NCBI GenBank assembly: GCA_031308135.1
Contig: JAHLJT010009436.1
Span: 139,026,303-139,090,302 of the forward strand
DNA length: 64,000 nucleotides
Origin: Acheta domesticus
Lineage: Eukaryota > Arthropoda > Insecta > Orthoptera > Gryllidae
Reading direction: 5' to 3'
The notes beneath the pieces were generated by a model. The model was not told the origin of the DNA and ran no database searches. It was given only the letters and a program-made list of their open reading frames with translations. The translations under genes and the position numbers were made by a program. Below are positions 34,246-47,581 of this stretch, one piece after another (within the stretch, counting starts at the first letter, position 1; the number at the start of each line of letters is the position of its first letter).

Positions 34246-35330
34246 ATTACTTCATCCAACTCAACACACTCGGCAACAAAGAACTCTAAATTAATAATTT
34301 ATATATATTAGGTCTTATAATTGGAAATAAAATGCATTTTAATACAGTAAAATCTAGAATAAGAAATTTTGTGCATTTTAAGTAAAGATTACCATATGAA
34401 CCCATTGCAGTCCCATGTTTAAACTTGCAACCTCTGTTTGGAAACATATACAGATTATTTTATTTTTTTTTCAATTTTTTTGAAGATGAACATTTTGAAC
34501 AAACTCAAAATCAAAATTTTAAATTCACATTTGAAAATCTTTTTGAACCCAACCCCTATTGAGTTGTATATCATATAAAAGGCCATAAAGAATACTGAAA
34601 AATGACACCTGTTTCAGCTATCTTAATTTGGAGAGGTTCTACATCAATTTAAACATTTTCGGGAACCCAATTTTGTAAAATTTTATTTTTCAAAACACAC
34701 GGTATTTCACATACGGGTGGAGATATTTTATTAAATTTTGAAGTTTTCTTATTCTTCATTCATACTATGTCAAATTTAATCTGAATCTGAGATGGTGATG
34801 TAAAATGACTGTGTTGATTTAAATGGAATGACCCTATCGGCGATCGCCAAAATTTCTCGGAAATTAAGGTTAAAGGTTACGAAACGGTGTCAATGACACC
34901 ATCATCAATAATTTGGGGAAAAATTATGATATTTTTTTAAAAAAAAACTTTTCATAAAACAATATGGATTAAAATCGAAGAAAATCCATAGAATAAAAAA
35001 ATATTTTGTGAAAATAGCAAAACATGTAAATAAGTAATAAAGTACTAAAAATGTAAAAGTATGTAATGAAAAAAATGGACATTGTCTTAAGAGAGAGATG
35101 ATTTGCCAAAATTACAATTTTGAGATCGGTAAGTAGAAAGACAAAAAATATGTAATTTACATAAAAAATCGTTCTCTTTTCATTGAATTCAATGGTAGAA
35201 AACTGTTTTCATTTAAAGGTTTGAATTAAAAAATATGTATTTTCACGCTTCATTTGTTTAATAATTTTTCAAATGGTAGTTGAAATGAAAAACAGAAATT
35301 GTCATATTATATTACGTAGTCATTAACAAT
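34246..35330. other. A+T-rich DNA preceding a Helentron-like 3' end
   Basis: The sequence does not match the interior of the other copies in the window, though it leads directly into the family's 3' terminus. Confidence 0.4.
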
Positions 35331-35366
35331 ATCACGAGAAAGTATGTACTGTTGTAGCACCACTAG
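35331..35366 (+). mobile_element. Helentron-like repeat, copy 7 (3' terminus only)
   Basis: GAGAAAGTATGTACTGTTGT then AGCACCACTAG followed by T is almost identical to the terminus of copy 8, but the upstream interior differs from copies 3 and 4. Confidence 0.7.
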
Positions 35367-36390
35367 TTTTCATCTTAAATTTATTGGAAACAGGACTGGG
35401 AATCAATTTGCTATCCACAAGTACCACACACATTTTATTACAGAGCTATGTGTGGATGGTTTCTGATAAATTATCAGAAATCGTCATCTAATCTTTGCAT
35501 ATTATGTGAAGAGATAATATTAAATATGTTTTGAAGCTGCAAAGTGTGTATAAAAAATATATTTAACAGTTCCTAGTTCTGAAGACTGTATTGTGGTGTA
35601 GCTCTCAAAAACTGCCCCAACTTTGTAAATTTTCCATTTTAAAACCCCTACATATATGCCCATGAGCAAATGAGCTTATTTTAGTGCTCGTGCCTTTGTA
35701 CTGAGAGCAGGGAGCCCAGTTCCTCAATTTTGCACACAGATCTCACAGACGCCAAGGATAAGGGTAAGGGATTGAGGAAGCTGATAGCTGACCGATACCA
35801 CCAACTACAAGTACCTGAAATTGGAGCAAACCAACTGTAATGAAGCCCTTACAGTAATAAGAGCAATCAGGACTGCCTTGCACCTGCTTTAGGGTACATG
35901 GACATCCCTGCTGATACCTATATTTTTATTTTTTATTTTCACAGAATATTTTTTATCATGCAATCATAAAAGGGATGAAACACCTATTTTAGGGTGGATA
36001 TTTTAAATTCTTATCACATGAAGAAATTCTTGAATAACTTTACCCAATGCTCTTGAAGTTCCTCTCCAAATAGTTGAAAATGGTGATCTGTTTAATGATG
36101 ATTGTTTTCAATTACTATTTGTATGTATTGATTCTATTCTGTTCATGGCTAAGACATTGAATGTTTTTAAGATAAACGTTTTTAGACTATACCTTACAAA
36201 TTCAAATTGTTCAAAGCCTATTGTGTGATTGGTTGATGACAATTTACAAAATTTTATGACAGCAATATGCTGTGGCACCCCTCACCAGTGCATAAACAGG
36301 ATTTATTGTTCAATCCAATAGAAAATATTTATTGTAGTTAATTTGAATTAGAAGTAAATACATTTTTTATATGTTTTGAACGAAAATTAG
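35367..36390. other. Intergenic DNA, nothing recognised
   Basis: 35690-35880 is G+C-richer with no recognisable coding motif. Confidence 0.4.
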
Positions 36391-36469
36391 GGCTTCAATT
36401 AAGTCAGAGCCTGGGGCAAGTAACCCCAGTTGCCTCCCCCCTCTCTCCATCCTTTCTGGATGCCCCTGG
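36391..36469 (-). mobile_element. hAT-like element B, terminal fragment
   Basis: Its reverse complement begins CCAGGGGCATCCAGAAAGG and contains TTGCCCCAGGCTCTGACTTA, both matching element B ends. Confidence 0.55.
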
Positions 36470-37653
36470 AAACATGTAATTGGTGTAGTGGTTTTTAAAG
36501 ATATTTTCTGATACTGCTGATCAGGTGGATCATCAGAAATTAGGGATATTATGAGTTAAAATATTTTAATACATTCCTGTCATTTAGAAATAACAGAAAT
36601 GGTTCAAAAATAAATTTAACACAGAGGGTGACAACAGACACTCTCCATCTAAAAAGTTTTGTCTAACATGGGTTTAATAAATACTTTTAAACATTGTGTG
36701 TTTTAATGCTAAAATACAGAAATATTCTTTACAATGTTCTTTTTGGATGTGAAGATTAATTTTGATAATAAATCGTGATCCAGTTTTACATAATAAGTTA
36801 ATATGTTAGTTTTAGAAGCATAAATGTGCATTATATTTTCATAAATGTTCTTCCAGTTAATGTGATAATTGATTTCTTAATTAATCGTGTGAAATGTAGT
36901 TTCTATACTCTATAAAAATTATGAAGTATATTTTCCTCAGTATATTCGTAAATTACAGAAATAACTGACATTAAGTGAGCAGTTTTATTAGAGTGTTTTA
37001 TAAAGGAGAAATATATATATACAAGTAAGAAGTAATGAATTGATTTTATTACCATTACAAATATTTGACAAAGGAAGGTCTCTCCTCTCAACACATCAGT
37101 CTTATGACATTTTCTGTTATGTAAACTTCTATGTAAACTGCAGGGAGCAGGGCTGGGATGCAAGGAATGCAGTACCTGGGTAATGAAGATGTATAAAGCA
37201 GGATATTTGAATAAAGAAAAAAAAAGTAAAGATGGACAAATTACAAAAACGTAAGTTGATCTTCATCTGCTCTCTTATCAACTACCAGCCCTGGAATACT
37301 TTGGATAACCAAATTGAAATTACTTTTTACAAGTTCAGAAGTATATTACATAGTCTACATTGTTTTTAAATTACTGAGACAGGCCAAAATAGAAAAAATT
37401 AGTATATAAAAAAAATTTGGTTACATTACATAAGGTATGTGTTTATCATAATGTTTCCAATTTATAAAAATATGTGTAACTTGATTCTAGTTATAAGTAT
37501 ATGTGTATATAAAATAAACAATTACTTTATTTGAAAATGTGACTGTAACAAAAGTTTCAACAACACAATGGTCAAAGTATGATATATTCTATATTAAATA
37601 TAAGATGATCTAATGATCTCAATAAAATTTAAGAACTGAATTAATCAGATGAA
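36470..37653. other. A+T-rich DNA downstream of PLIN1; 3' UTR probably within it
   Basis: A candidate poly(A) signal on the minus strand (AATAAA) lies at 37526-37531, about 125 bases beyond the PLIN1 stop. Nothing else was recognised. Confidence 0.45.
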
Positions 37654-40600
37654 TCAGTCAATTTTATCCAGATGGTTTTGTACTTGTAAATTTGTGCCAT
37701 TCTGTATTTTTGGTGATGGTTTTGCTGGTCTCTTTGGAGGCTTTGAGGATGCTTTTGATGTATTGCCCGCCAGCTGTGTAACACGCTCCTGAAACATGGT
37801 AATTTTAGTTTAAGTTTCCCATATTAACTTATTGACTCATTGTGCTGTGTGAACTTGAAAAGAGAAAAAACACCATTTTAAGGAAAAATATGATACACTG
37901 AGATACAACAGATATTCATAAATATTTTACATCAACAAGGGTCAATTTTTCATTTCATCATAATTTTAGCACCATTTAAATTTACTTTTTGATGAGTACA
38001 TCAAATTGCATCTTTAGTATTCAAATATCTTTTAATAAATAAGTACAGTTGAAAAATAATCAGGAAAATGTATTACTTCTTCTTTCTTCCTTATTGAAAT
38101 TACTGTATCTATGATGAATAAAGAAAACAATAATTTCTTTTTCCAAGATATATAGATTGTTTGCAAACTTCATTTTCATTTTAACAGCCTTCTTACATTT
38201 GTAGATAATATATGTAACAATGCATTTGTATTATTTTTTAAAATATATTTTGAAATTTGTTTTTATAATATTCTTTTTAACTTTTTGAAATTTTAATATT
38301 AATAGCAATAATATACTTTGTATCTCAACCTACTAAATATTGAAATAAAACTGCTAAATGTTTATGAAAGTTGTAGTACACCTAACAATACAATTGACAT
38401 AAATTTGAAATGGCTACTTCATACTCTTCCGTTATTAATTGAATCTGTTACTCCTTCATGCCCTTTCATGCAGACTGCTAAAAAAAGTATTTTCCAGTTG
38501 ATTTATTTAGTATTAGAGAGCAGAATTGTATGAAATCAATTAATTTATTTCTTTATATAATCATTTCCATTTTTTTAATACAATTTTTCAAATGTAATAA
38601 TTATTACAAAATAGATTTTGTTTATACATATTGCATATTTCAACACAATTTAATGAGATCTTCTCACAAAATATTCACAAAACTCTTCGTTGCGTCAGAT
38701 TTCATCCTTAACTTACCCCTACCCTTCACGACATGACCACGATGTTAGAAATCCTGGTAATCATCCTGAAACCAGATTAGCAGAGGGACATAAATAGCAC
38801 CTTGAACAATGATTTTAAGAACACTTGTGCAAACTGTCCTCTCTGAATTTGTGGGAGATCACATGGCTTAGCTGAAATTCAATTTAGAACATAATTCAGT
38901 TTTCAAAATTTGCTGTGCTGGTTTTAGATTGTTAGTGCAAAAGCTTTCTTCATACATTAGAAAAAATATAAAAAAAAGCAATATCTGACACCTATTTGTT
39001 ATATATGCATCATCAATCAAGATGTAATGACATGCATGATTTATTATGTATACAGTTCTGCTCCCTAGTTAAAGTATGTGACAAAGTGTGACATTGTTGA
39101 GACATGCAATCATATTTTTGTATTAGTTACTAAAAACCTCTTTCTTTACAAATGACTTCACGTTAAAATTTGATAAATTAAATCTGTATATGACAATAAA
39201 AGAATTAAAGTTTTGTTTGTTAATATAATTAAGATAATAAATGAGTCCAAAATCACACTCCAAAGTTTGAAAATGTTAGTTTTTGAATTTGCCAAATTGT
39301 TCTCAAACGCTTACTATAATTTGGTTGCTGTATGAGTTGATCTCATCAAGTAGAGCTTGAATCTTGGCAACTTGTTCTTTGGCTTGAGATATGATGATAT
39401 ATTTGGCATCCTCAAAGCGGACAGCCTAATAGAAATAAGACAAATAAAATTCAAATATTTTTTATTTACAGTTGTATATCCTCAAACGTAGCATTTTTCC
39501 TTTGTTTCACTTTTTCAAAATGTAGCTGTAGCAATGACTATGAAATTTACATCACACAGTCTTTTAACCCTTGTATGGAAACATGTTTTTTATAACTCAA
39601 AGAGAGACACTGGTCTAAAAAACTGCCATTTGATATTGCACGTTGAATGTGAGATGTAAAGGTAAAATAAATTATAGACCTGTTTCAATCAATTCTTATA
39701 TTTCTTTAGAGTATTCTAAAATATAATGTATATGATAAAAACATGATAATAGTTGAAAAATATTGAAATTGTTAAAAACTATCGAATTTTTTGAAAAAAT
39801 TTTGAAATTGTTATAAAGCATTTAAATTGCCTCTAAATCCATACAGCCTCCTCTGTCCTCTAAATCCATACAGTGTTGATCCAACTAGTCTGTGTGGGCT
39901 AGCACAGAATTCCTCAGGAATCATTTTTATCCTATTTTACTATCCCAACAAGTTAATTTTCTCTTCATCAGTTCAACAATAACTTCTGCAGAGCTAAATA
40001 AATTGTCTAAAGAGATATTCCTGTTAGACGCTTCAATATGTTTCCATATATGAAGCATACCTTGAGTTGGTACTAAATGTTTCTCTTTTTGAGCTGGAAT
40101 TGTCCAAATGAATTGGGCAAGCCATTACAATATTTTGAGAGAAAAATACTGAAGATACTGATCAATACTGAAGATAGTTTCCCAAGAGCATATTCAGAAA
40201 TATGTGTCTCACAAGACTACTTACACATTAACAGAATCAAATGGTCTCACATACCACTACGAAAAATACAGAAAGAGAAACTGTTGGTCTCACAGACCGC
40301 CGTAATATCCAAAATGGCCCTTAAATGCCGTCCGTTTCAGCAGAACTAAACAAAACTCCACTAAGTGATAGAAGAGAGTCAGGGAGGAAGCTACTATGTC
40401 TGTCAACGCTCTCGCTCACTCATATTGGCCACTTGCATAAACCAATTTCACTTGGTGCCTGTCAGACTGATGTTTCTGTATAAGTGTTAAAATAGTTTTT
40501 AAATTTATAAAACTAAGCTAATAATGTCACCAAGAACAAATCCCAGTGAAGGTTTCATAAAAATCAATTATGGTTTCTATAAGCAATTGAAAGACCCCTT

Positions 40601-41089
40601 CCACTTAACCAAAACTAATAGGTGAGTTAATGTATTATACAATTAAATTACACGATTTCAACTACAATGTATTACTATACTTTCAATTTAACCTAATTAC
40701 TAATTGAAAGTAATAACAAGAAGTTCCTTTGAAATAATGGTCAGAATATTCACACATATATCTTATTCAAAATTTGTTCTCAATTTTATTATATTTTCTT
40801 TTGTTGAGAAATTGATGATTTAATATTTATATAGAAAATCCTGGAAAATCTAAACTAAGAAGGAATTATCATTTGGTGTATCAATGAAAGTGTCTAAAAA
40901 CAATGCTTTATTTCTAATATTTTAATATAATTTGAAAAATTTAAATAATTGTAGTGTCAATTTCCACATATTTAGGTCTTTCTATAATTTATATACAAAA
41001 GAATGGTATGTGAACTTCTAAAATTTTTAATTCTTTAAATAATAATAATAATAATAATAATAACAGTAATATTAATAATAATAATAACA

Positions 41090-41125
<36 letters not shown>

Positions 41126-44100
41126 GTAATAACAACAACAACAAAAACAAATGTTTAAAGTTTTATTTTTGATTGCAAGCAATCAAAAAACTTAAACTTT
41201 TACTTAAAATTACACTTAAAAAAGTTAATTTAACTTACTTAAAAAAATTAACTTTAACTACTTAAATTAAACTACTAAAAAGTAAACTTATCTGTCAGAT
41301 TTGCAAACAAACAAACTTTCAATACGTCAGGGAAAAATTGACCAAAAATCTGTAGTTACATCATAATTAATTTGAATGGACATATTTCAGAGCTACATAA
41401 TAGAAGTACAATAAGAAATAAAAAAGTTCATTTTTATTTCTTCTGAAATATACCATACTTGATACAGCAAACAATTATTTTAAAACATTGAGATATAGAT
41501 TATTTATAAAAGAAAATTACCTTTAATAGTGTATCCGTTAGTTGATTACAATATAAGATGAGTGTGTGCATTTTAATGGAGAGAGTTTCAGGGAGATTGG
41601 TAATGCCTTGTTGAGTATAATTGATGAGATGTACAACTCTGCGAGCACTTTCTCTTGTTAACATCACAGTCATCTCCTCCAAGTTAGCAGGGGGAGTTTG
41701 GTTTTCAGGTTCATCTTTACTTAACTGTGTCCAGAGATCTTTAGCCATTGCAAAAACAGCTTTTGGATCACGGGCCAACTAAAATGAAAAAAATGTTTGT
41801 ATATTTCTTTGATATTTTATTTTCTTTGTCGTGAATAAAAGACTGTTTTGTTTAAACACTTCAAAGCACAGTAAATCCAAATGCATAAAATACTCATCAA
41901 AATAATGTTGTGAATATACACCTACCAGCTCTGCAATGTTGAGTAGATTCTGCAACAAATCCTCACCACCTTGTTTGAAGGCTTGAGCTTCATACAAGGT
42001 GCGCTGGGTCAACCTTCTTTGCAGCTTCCGAGAAAAGATTTCTACATGTTGAATCGTCTGAGCTGCTTTACTATTTCCCAAATTATTTATTCCTGAAAAT
42101 TCATATATATAATATAATGTAATTGTAAATTTTACAAATATATTTATTTATTACCTATTAAGTTATATAATATAAATAACTTAACAAAAAATATTAAAAT
42201 CTTTTTTGTTTTTGATCATTCAATTGTACCTTTAATATCTGCTTCTTCTTTCCCAGATGCTGGTAAGTATTTCTCAACATATTTGTCAGCCAAATCCAAA
42301 GCATTGTCAATCTGACTGGCAGCAAATTCTGTGTACTTGCTCTCTAAAACATGGTTTGCTTGATCTAGCCCAAATTGTTTAACTGAATCAGCACGTTTCA
42401 GAACAGGCTGGACAATTGAATTGCTCACATACTCCTTTCCACTTACAAGGATCTGCCAACACAAACATTTTTTTTTCAAAATTCAAACAGCTAAAAGGGT
42501 TTGGTACTCTTCAATGCAGACATTTTTTAAACAATAAGAGATATTTGGGTATTCGAAAAGCAAGAAGCATAGCAAGAAAAATGTCAGTTTTTGCACATTG
42601 GCTTATTCAAAAGTAAACTCAATTAAAACCATCAAATAAGATCAAAGTCTCAGAATGCGTCCATATTTGTTAGGGTGTATTCAGTATTTTAGAATTAGAA
42701 TTTTAAAATACAAAAGGTAACTAATGCATTAGTTTCATTATTTTAAATTTTCAGTTCTAATTCACTGTCTTGTTTTAACCTGAATCTGTAGATCAAAAGA
42801 CATAACAAATCAATCACATAGATTTTGCAGGGAGGGAGGGTGTTACTCTGCCTTCCCCAAAATTTTCAAATTACTTTTGTGAAGTGATAATGGCAAGGAC
42901 TTCATTGATAATTGTATTGTAGAACAGTAGCAAAGAAGAAAGAAGAAAGAAATTTCTAGAAGAAATATTTACTATTTTTTAAATGTATTTAAAAATATTT
43001 ATATCTCCTCTTCGGTAAAAATGAACATTTAATTCATTTAGTTTTAGTACCAGCAATAGTGGTCTAAATAAAACACAACACACAATTAAAAAAAACAAAA
43101 CTTTAAGCAATGGGTCTTTGGTGAGTGCCAGACTTAGATTACAGATGCAACCCTTACACGCTTGACTTCTAACATTGATATTCTACCATCCCAGATTTTC
43201 TAGCAGGAAGGTAAGGAAGGCTCAGTTCATTCAAAGAATTAAATGTAATATCACGTTCAGTATCTCATTAAAAGAAATGAAACTGAAATGGAACAAGCAA
43301 CCATGACCAGAGTTTGTTGTTACTAAATTCCCGGAATCTCCCCACCCTCCAATTTCCTCAAGAATGAAGCCGTGGCACAGAACATATCATGCGAATACTT
43401 TTAACAATTTTCATTTAGTCACTAGAAATTCAGTGTTCAAATTGAAATAGTGAGCATCTATTTATCAATTTTGTGTCTTATAATCAAAAAACTATGTCCA
43501 ATATTAAACTGTGAGGATAAAAACTATTGAAGAGATGTGGGGAGACCACAAAAGAAATGGATAGATCAGGAACACTTTGAGGACTAAAAAACTCACTAGG
43601 TCTACTGGGATGGTCCACATGCCTAGCAACTAGCAGTAGATGATGAAAGATCAAATTACAATGGCAGCAATAAGTTAAAAAAATAATTTAACTCGCAAAT
43701 TAGCTGAAATTTTAAATAGAATGGGTGTAGAGATTTTTTTAACCCATTTGCAATTCCCAAAGTGCCAACTTACCAATTCTGGAGGCAGTGTTACCACTGG
43801 AACTCTTTCTTCTACTAAATCCAAACTCTTGCAAACAATTGTATCCACAAGAGCTAAAGGTTTTTCAAAAACATTAACAATAGGAATAGTTTTCTCCACA
43901 GCTGCTTGTACAGTTGATTCTGCTGTTCCCAAACTCCAAGCCACAAGTGAATTTGATCCCTATAAAATATGATTACTTTATATTACATTTATATTACATG
44001 TTTATGCTTCTGTACATGCATGGGTGAAAGTTGAAGTTTCAGTGAAGGAACACCTTTGCTGGTTCTTTCAAAGGTACTACATAATTCATAAGTTTTTCAA

Positions 44101-46017
44101 ATCATAAACTTTCACTAGAAAAGAACACTACAGAGATAGATATGAACCATTATTAGTGATTGTACATCAAGGATTGGCCTGAGGGTTGTGAACAAAGGTC
44201 TTGAAATAATAATGAAACAAAGTACGAGGGCATTTTGCCTAATTTATTTACCTTACTAGCTGATTACTTGGCATTGCCTGAGTGTTTATTTATTCAACAT
44301 TTCAACAACACTGTATGACCCTAAAAGTACAGATTCAATAAATGATTGGACAATGTCATTTATGTAATTTGCCATCCTAGGAAAATATTTTTTGTCACGG
44401 TCCCCTTCTCCCACTACCACCAGTTAATTTAAAGAATTTTGATTATAATAAAACAAGGCAGAAAATGTATCATTATAATTACATAGAAATTCTATTGTAA
44501 TTTATTTCAAAACTGGTGTTCATCATTAAAAATGTACTATAATGTAAAGTATAATTGCTTTCATTTAACATTTTGGTTTGTAAATTTGTTGATAATATCA
44601 CAATCTATTTGAATTAAAATACATTTTTCTATGCTGAAATGGAAAAGTGAATTTAATCTACTTTTGCCCATTGTTGATCTTAAGTAGTTTTTGCCTCACT
44701 TCAAAAACAAAACAATCTTTTAGCTGAACAATTTGAAACAGGTCTACACATATCTATGTGAAAGATGATATCAACATTTGGAAATAATGTGTAAATGTCA
44801 GTTCTTCTAAGAAACTGGAGCAAATTCTGTGCAAATTTTTTTTTAAAGATTTATCATTATTGAAAAGCATAAAATTGTACATGAAAATATTATATTTTAA
44901 AATTTAACTTAACATTCAATCACATAAATATCATCATCAATATCATCAATAACATAAATATCATTATCAAACAAAAGTTGCACCGAAAATTTGTCACCAC
45001 TCCAAATCTTGCCACTCTAGGTACATGCCTAGATTTGCCTATTTATGAATCCAGCAGTGAGTGAAATAGTAAATTTCATAGGTGACTAAACATTGCTATC
45101 CAATTGTGGAAATCTGAAAATATTTTCTATTACATAGATAATTCACATTATAAATTATGTAAGTTTATAATAAGTATTTGTTATGGATTTAAGAATTAGT
45201 ATTTTCCGTTTTTGAGAGTATTGCCAAGAGACATACTTCCTATTTTACCTTAATTTTATTGTAGATTCCAGAAGCATACTGCCATCCAGTTTCTACCACT
45301 GGGATCTGAGAAATTCTTGCCACGGAGCGCAGCTGAGGAAACCCCTTCATTTTATCTGTATTTTGACTCATTCTTTCATTAAATAACATCTAGAACAAAT
45401 GAACATTATTATTAACTTGATATCTAAAAAACTACTTAAATACTATCATATTTGTCCTTGGCTGATTAATGTATGAATACAAAACATGTATTTTTATTAC
45501 ATCGATACATTAACTCCCCTTCTTTCCACAAGCAAAAAATTGTTATGCTTATACCAAATATTTTAAGTAAGTTTCTTTACATATTATTTGAAGTGCATTA
45601 CTTCACATCACGAAGATGAAATGTTTCACATTGTCTTTAACCACCTTCTTTTGCTCGTTTTTGAAGAACTTTCACCCCTGAATCTTACATGTCAAATTCA
45701 TTACTGATGTCTTATATGAGAGCTGTATCTGTTTCTTTCAATAAATGAAGTTATAAAATAACACCTTTAGCACTAGTTATTTATATTTTGACCAAAAGTT
45801 TAAATCCTGACACAATAAGCAAAAAAGTGAAGTTTTCTTTGTAGTAGTTTTCAGTACATTTTGTTCAACACAATGGAATCATATTAATTATAAAATAAAT
45901 AATTGTATCATACCCTTGTAATTAACTATATGATAAAGGTGCTATTAATATTGTATTTACTATCTACCAACATCTTTAAAATTAACATACCTCTGCAACA
46001 AGATCAATGTTGTCCAT
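37654..46017 (-). CDS. Lsd-1: Perilipin 1 (lipid storage droplet protein 1), eight coding exons
   Basis: The product is a lipid-droplet scaffold through which hormone and protein kinase A signalling controls lipolysis in fat body. Minus-strand exons are 46017-45991, 45389-45249, 43959-43774, 42452-42230, 42092-41926, 41778-41521, 39425-39315 and 37788-37654, all with GT-AG introns of 137 to 2095 bases. The joined frame is open and gives 415 residues, close to the roughly 430 of fly Lsd-1. The PAT domain covers about 30-118, with ARISQIPVVETGW, WSLGTAESTVQAAVEKTIP and CKSLDLVEERVPVVTLPPEL. The diagnostic Lsd-1 motif PVLKRADSVKQ follows near 136-146. The middle is helical. RRLT (Thr about 221) fits a protein kinase A site, an inference from motif only. 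The tail is Lys/Pro-rich and ends QNHLDKID. The start is the ATG in GTTATGGAC; an alternative start is MLF at the beginning of exon 2. Confidence 0.93.
39830..40085 (-). pseudogene. piggyBac transposase relic in PLIN1 intron 6
   Basis: On the minus strand a short open segment reads HIWKHIEASNRNISLDNLFS followed by an AEVIVELMKRKLT piece, matching the conserved piggyBac stretch around a catalytic Asp (pattern R-N-x-T-x-D-N-F-F-T-S ... L-x-K-K-x-L-T). After a stop and frameshift it continues EEFCASP and VGSTLYGF, which correspond to the next conserved blocks in the right order. Ends and target TTAA were not found. It lies in the gene's own orientation. Confidence 0.7.
41038..41143. repeat. (AAT)n microsatellite in PLIN1 intron 6
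   Basis: AAT repeats with AAC and AGT interruptions, followed at 41166-41189 by an 11-bp-arm palindrome TTTTTGATTGC-AA-GCAATCAAAAA. Confidence 0.9.
43520..43590 (+). pseudogene. Tiny LINE C-terminal relic (tentative)
   Basis: A short plus-strand frame reads RDVGRPQKKWIDQE, resembling the R-G-R-P-x-x-R-W-x-D tail of many LINE reverse transcriptases. It lies in PLIN1 intron 3. Too short for a firm call. Confidence 0.25.
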
Positions 46018-46040
46018 AACATATGTTTAAAGTGCCAAAC
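46018..46040 (-). promoter_or_regulatory. 5' UTR segment and splice acceptor of PLIN1
   Basis: Upstream of the PLIN1 ATG, the minus strand reads TTTTTTGATTTGTAG, a good splice acceptor, with its AG at 46041-46040. Exon 1 as called would thus begin at 46039, and at least one untranslated exon plus the promoter lie further upstream. Confidence 0.5.
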
Positions 46041-47581
46041 TACAAATCAAAAAATACATCACTTATCCACAAGTCTTGGTATTCAAACACACTCTAGAAA
46101 GATCAAACAGAAACTGAACACGACAAATCTCACTGTCTCTGATCAATTTCAGTTTTTGTCTTATTGCATTAGTCAACTGATAACATCCTGAGTTATTAAT
46201 ACAGATGTTGTCACAAGCAACTATCAGGGCAAATTCCAGAGAGAAAAACATTTCTTGTGTGTTATAATATGAATGATTCAAACGATGTATTTTTTGTTCA
46301 ATTTTATTACATACGATTGAGTACAATCATTCAATTTTTCATTCACCTATTCTATTTTAGAATATTTTTGTTCAGAATATTGAGAGAATTAAACAAGGTA
46401 TTGAATTAAAAATATTTAAAATGTAAGTTGTCCCCTCCAAAGTATGTCAGTTTTGACAGTGGGATAAAAATGTGAGAAACTGGCACTCGGAAATGATTCT
46501 AATAGCATGCCCTGATTTTGAGTGCTTTGTAACCTGGGCACAGGATGTTGTCTTGCTTTCTTCAATAGCAATAAGTAAATTGTCAAAGTATTTCTAATAA
46601 ATGTTTCAAACACGTAAGTACAAATATAAAGTTAAACTAATATCTGTGATATTTAGATAATGATTAAGACCATCTTTACAGAAAACATTATATAAATTGA
46701 TCACAAAATCAAATAGAACCACAATGTTTCGACCCAGATGAAGGCCCCAAAATACAGAATCAAAACATGGTGATTTAGTGATGCAATAATTGATTTGTAT
46801 AAAATATCTATCTCTGAACATGATCTTAATCATTTCATATTTTCATATATTTATTATCTACAAGGCATTATTGATATATTTGATTCATTGAAATATTTAA
46901 TTTTAAACATATGTAAATATATTCACGTGAAATTTGGTTGAAGTTGCTATATGCATTCTAGAGTTTGCTTTGAACAAAGTTACATGTATAAACATATATA
47001 CAAACAGTTTTTTAACAGTAATGATAGTGCACTGTCATTAAATACACTGTATAAATAATATATAAAATTTTACCAAATTTTGGTTAAATTGGTTTTCAAG
47101 CACTGTTAAAAATGCTGAATATTATTGGGAATTTATTGATAAAAATTGAATTTTTTCTGATTGATTGTTAAAATTAAATGTAATATTTCTCTGAGTTAAT
47201 TTTAAAAACACTAAATTCATATTTAAAGAGATGACTGACAGTTATGAAAAAATTGAGAGAGAGGGTCTTCCACTCAAATGACAGAAGAATCTGAAATTCA
47301 TGATGTCCATAACAATATTTACAACAAATCTGAGTAGACAAAACTATTGTATTTTAGAATGCACCTTTGATATAATAAACATTTTGTTTGATCAAAGGTC
47401 ATTTTATCCCTCAAATTTTCTTAATGAATGAACACAGATACTAGAAAGAAACAAATAAGGAAAAAATAACAGGGGTAGATATTGTGACTTCAAAATAAAG
47501 AAGAGAAATAAAGAGTATGATAATGGTTCATGACATGAATATAATGTGTAACTCATGGAATAATGACACACAGACATTGAT
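46041..47581. other. A+T-rich DNA upstream of PLIN1, nothing recognised
   Basis: Probably 5' UTR intron or intergenic sequence; no exon or repeat end supported. Confidence 0.4.

Noticed and set aside
40678..40712. 11-bp inverted repeat TACTTTCAATT/AATTGAAAGTA in PLIN1 intron 6
   Set aside because: Short hairpins like this are expected by chance in A+T-rich introns.
44262..44300. Segment TAGCTGATTACTTGGCATTG resembling part of a dispersed insect repeat
   Set aside because: Too short and not repeated elsewhere in the window.
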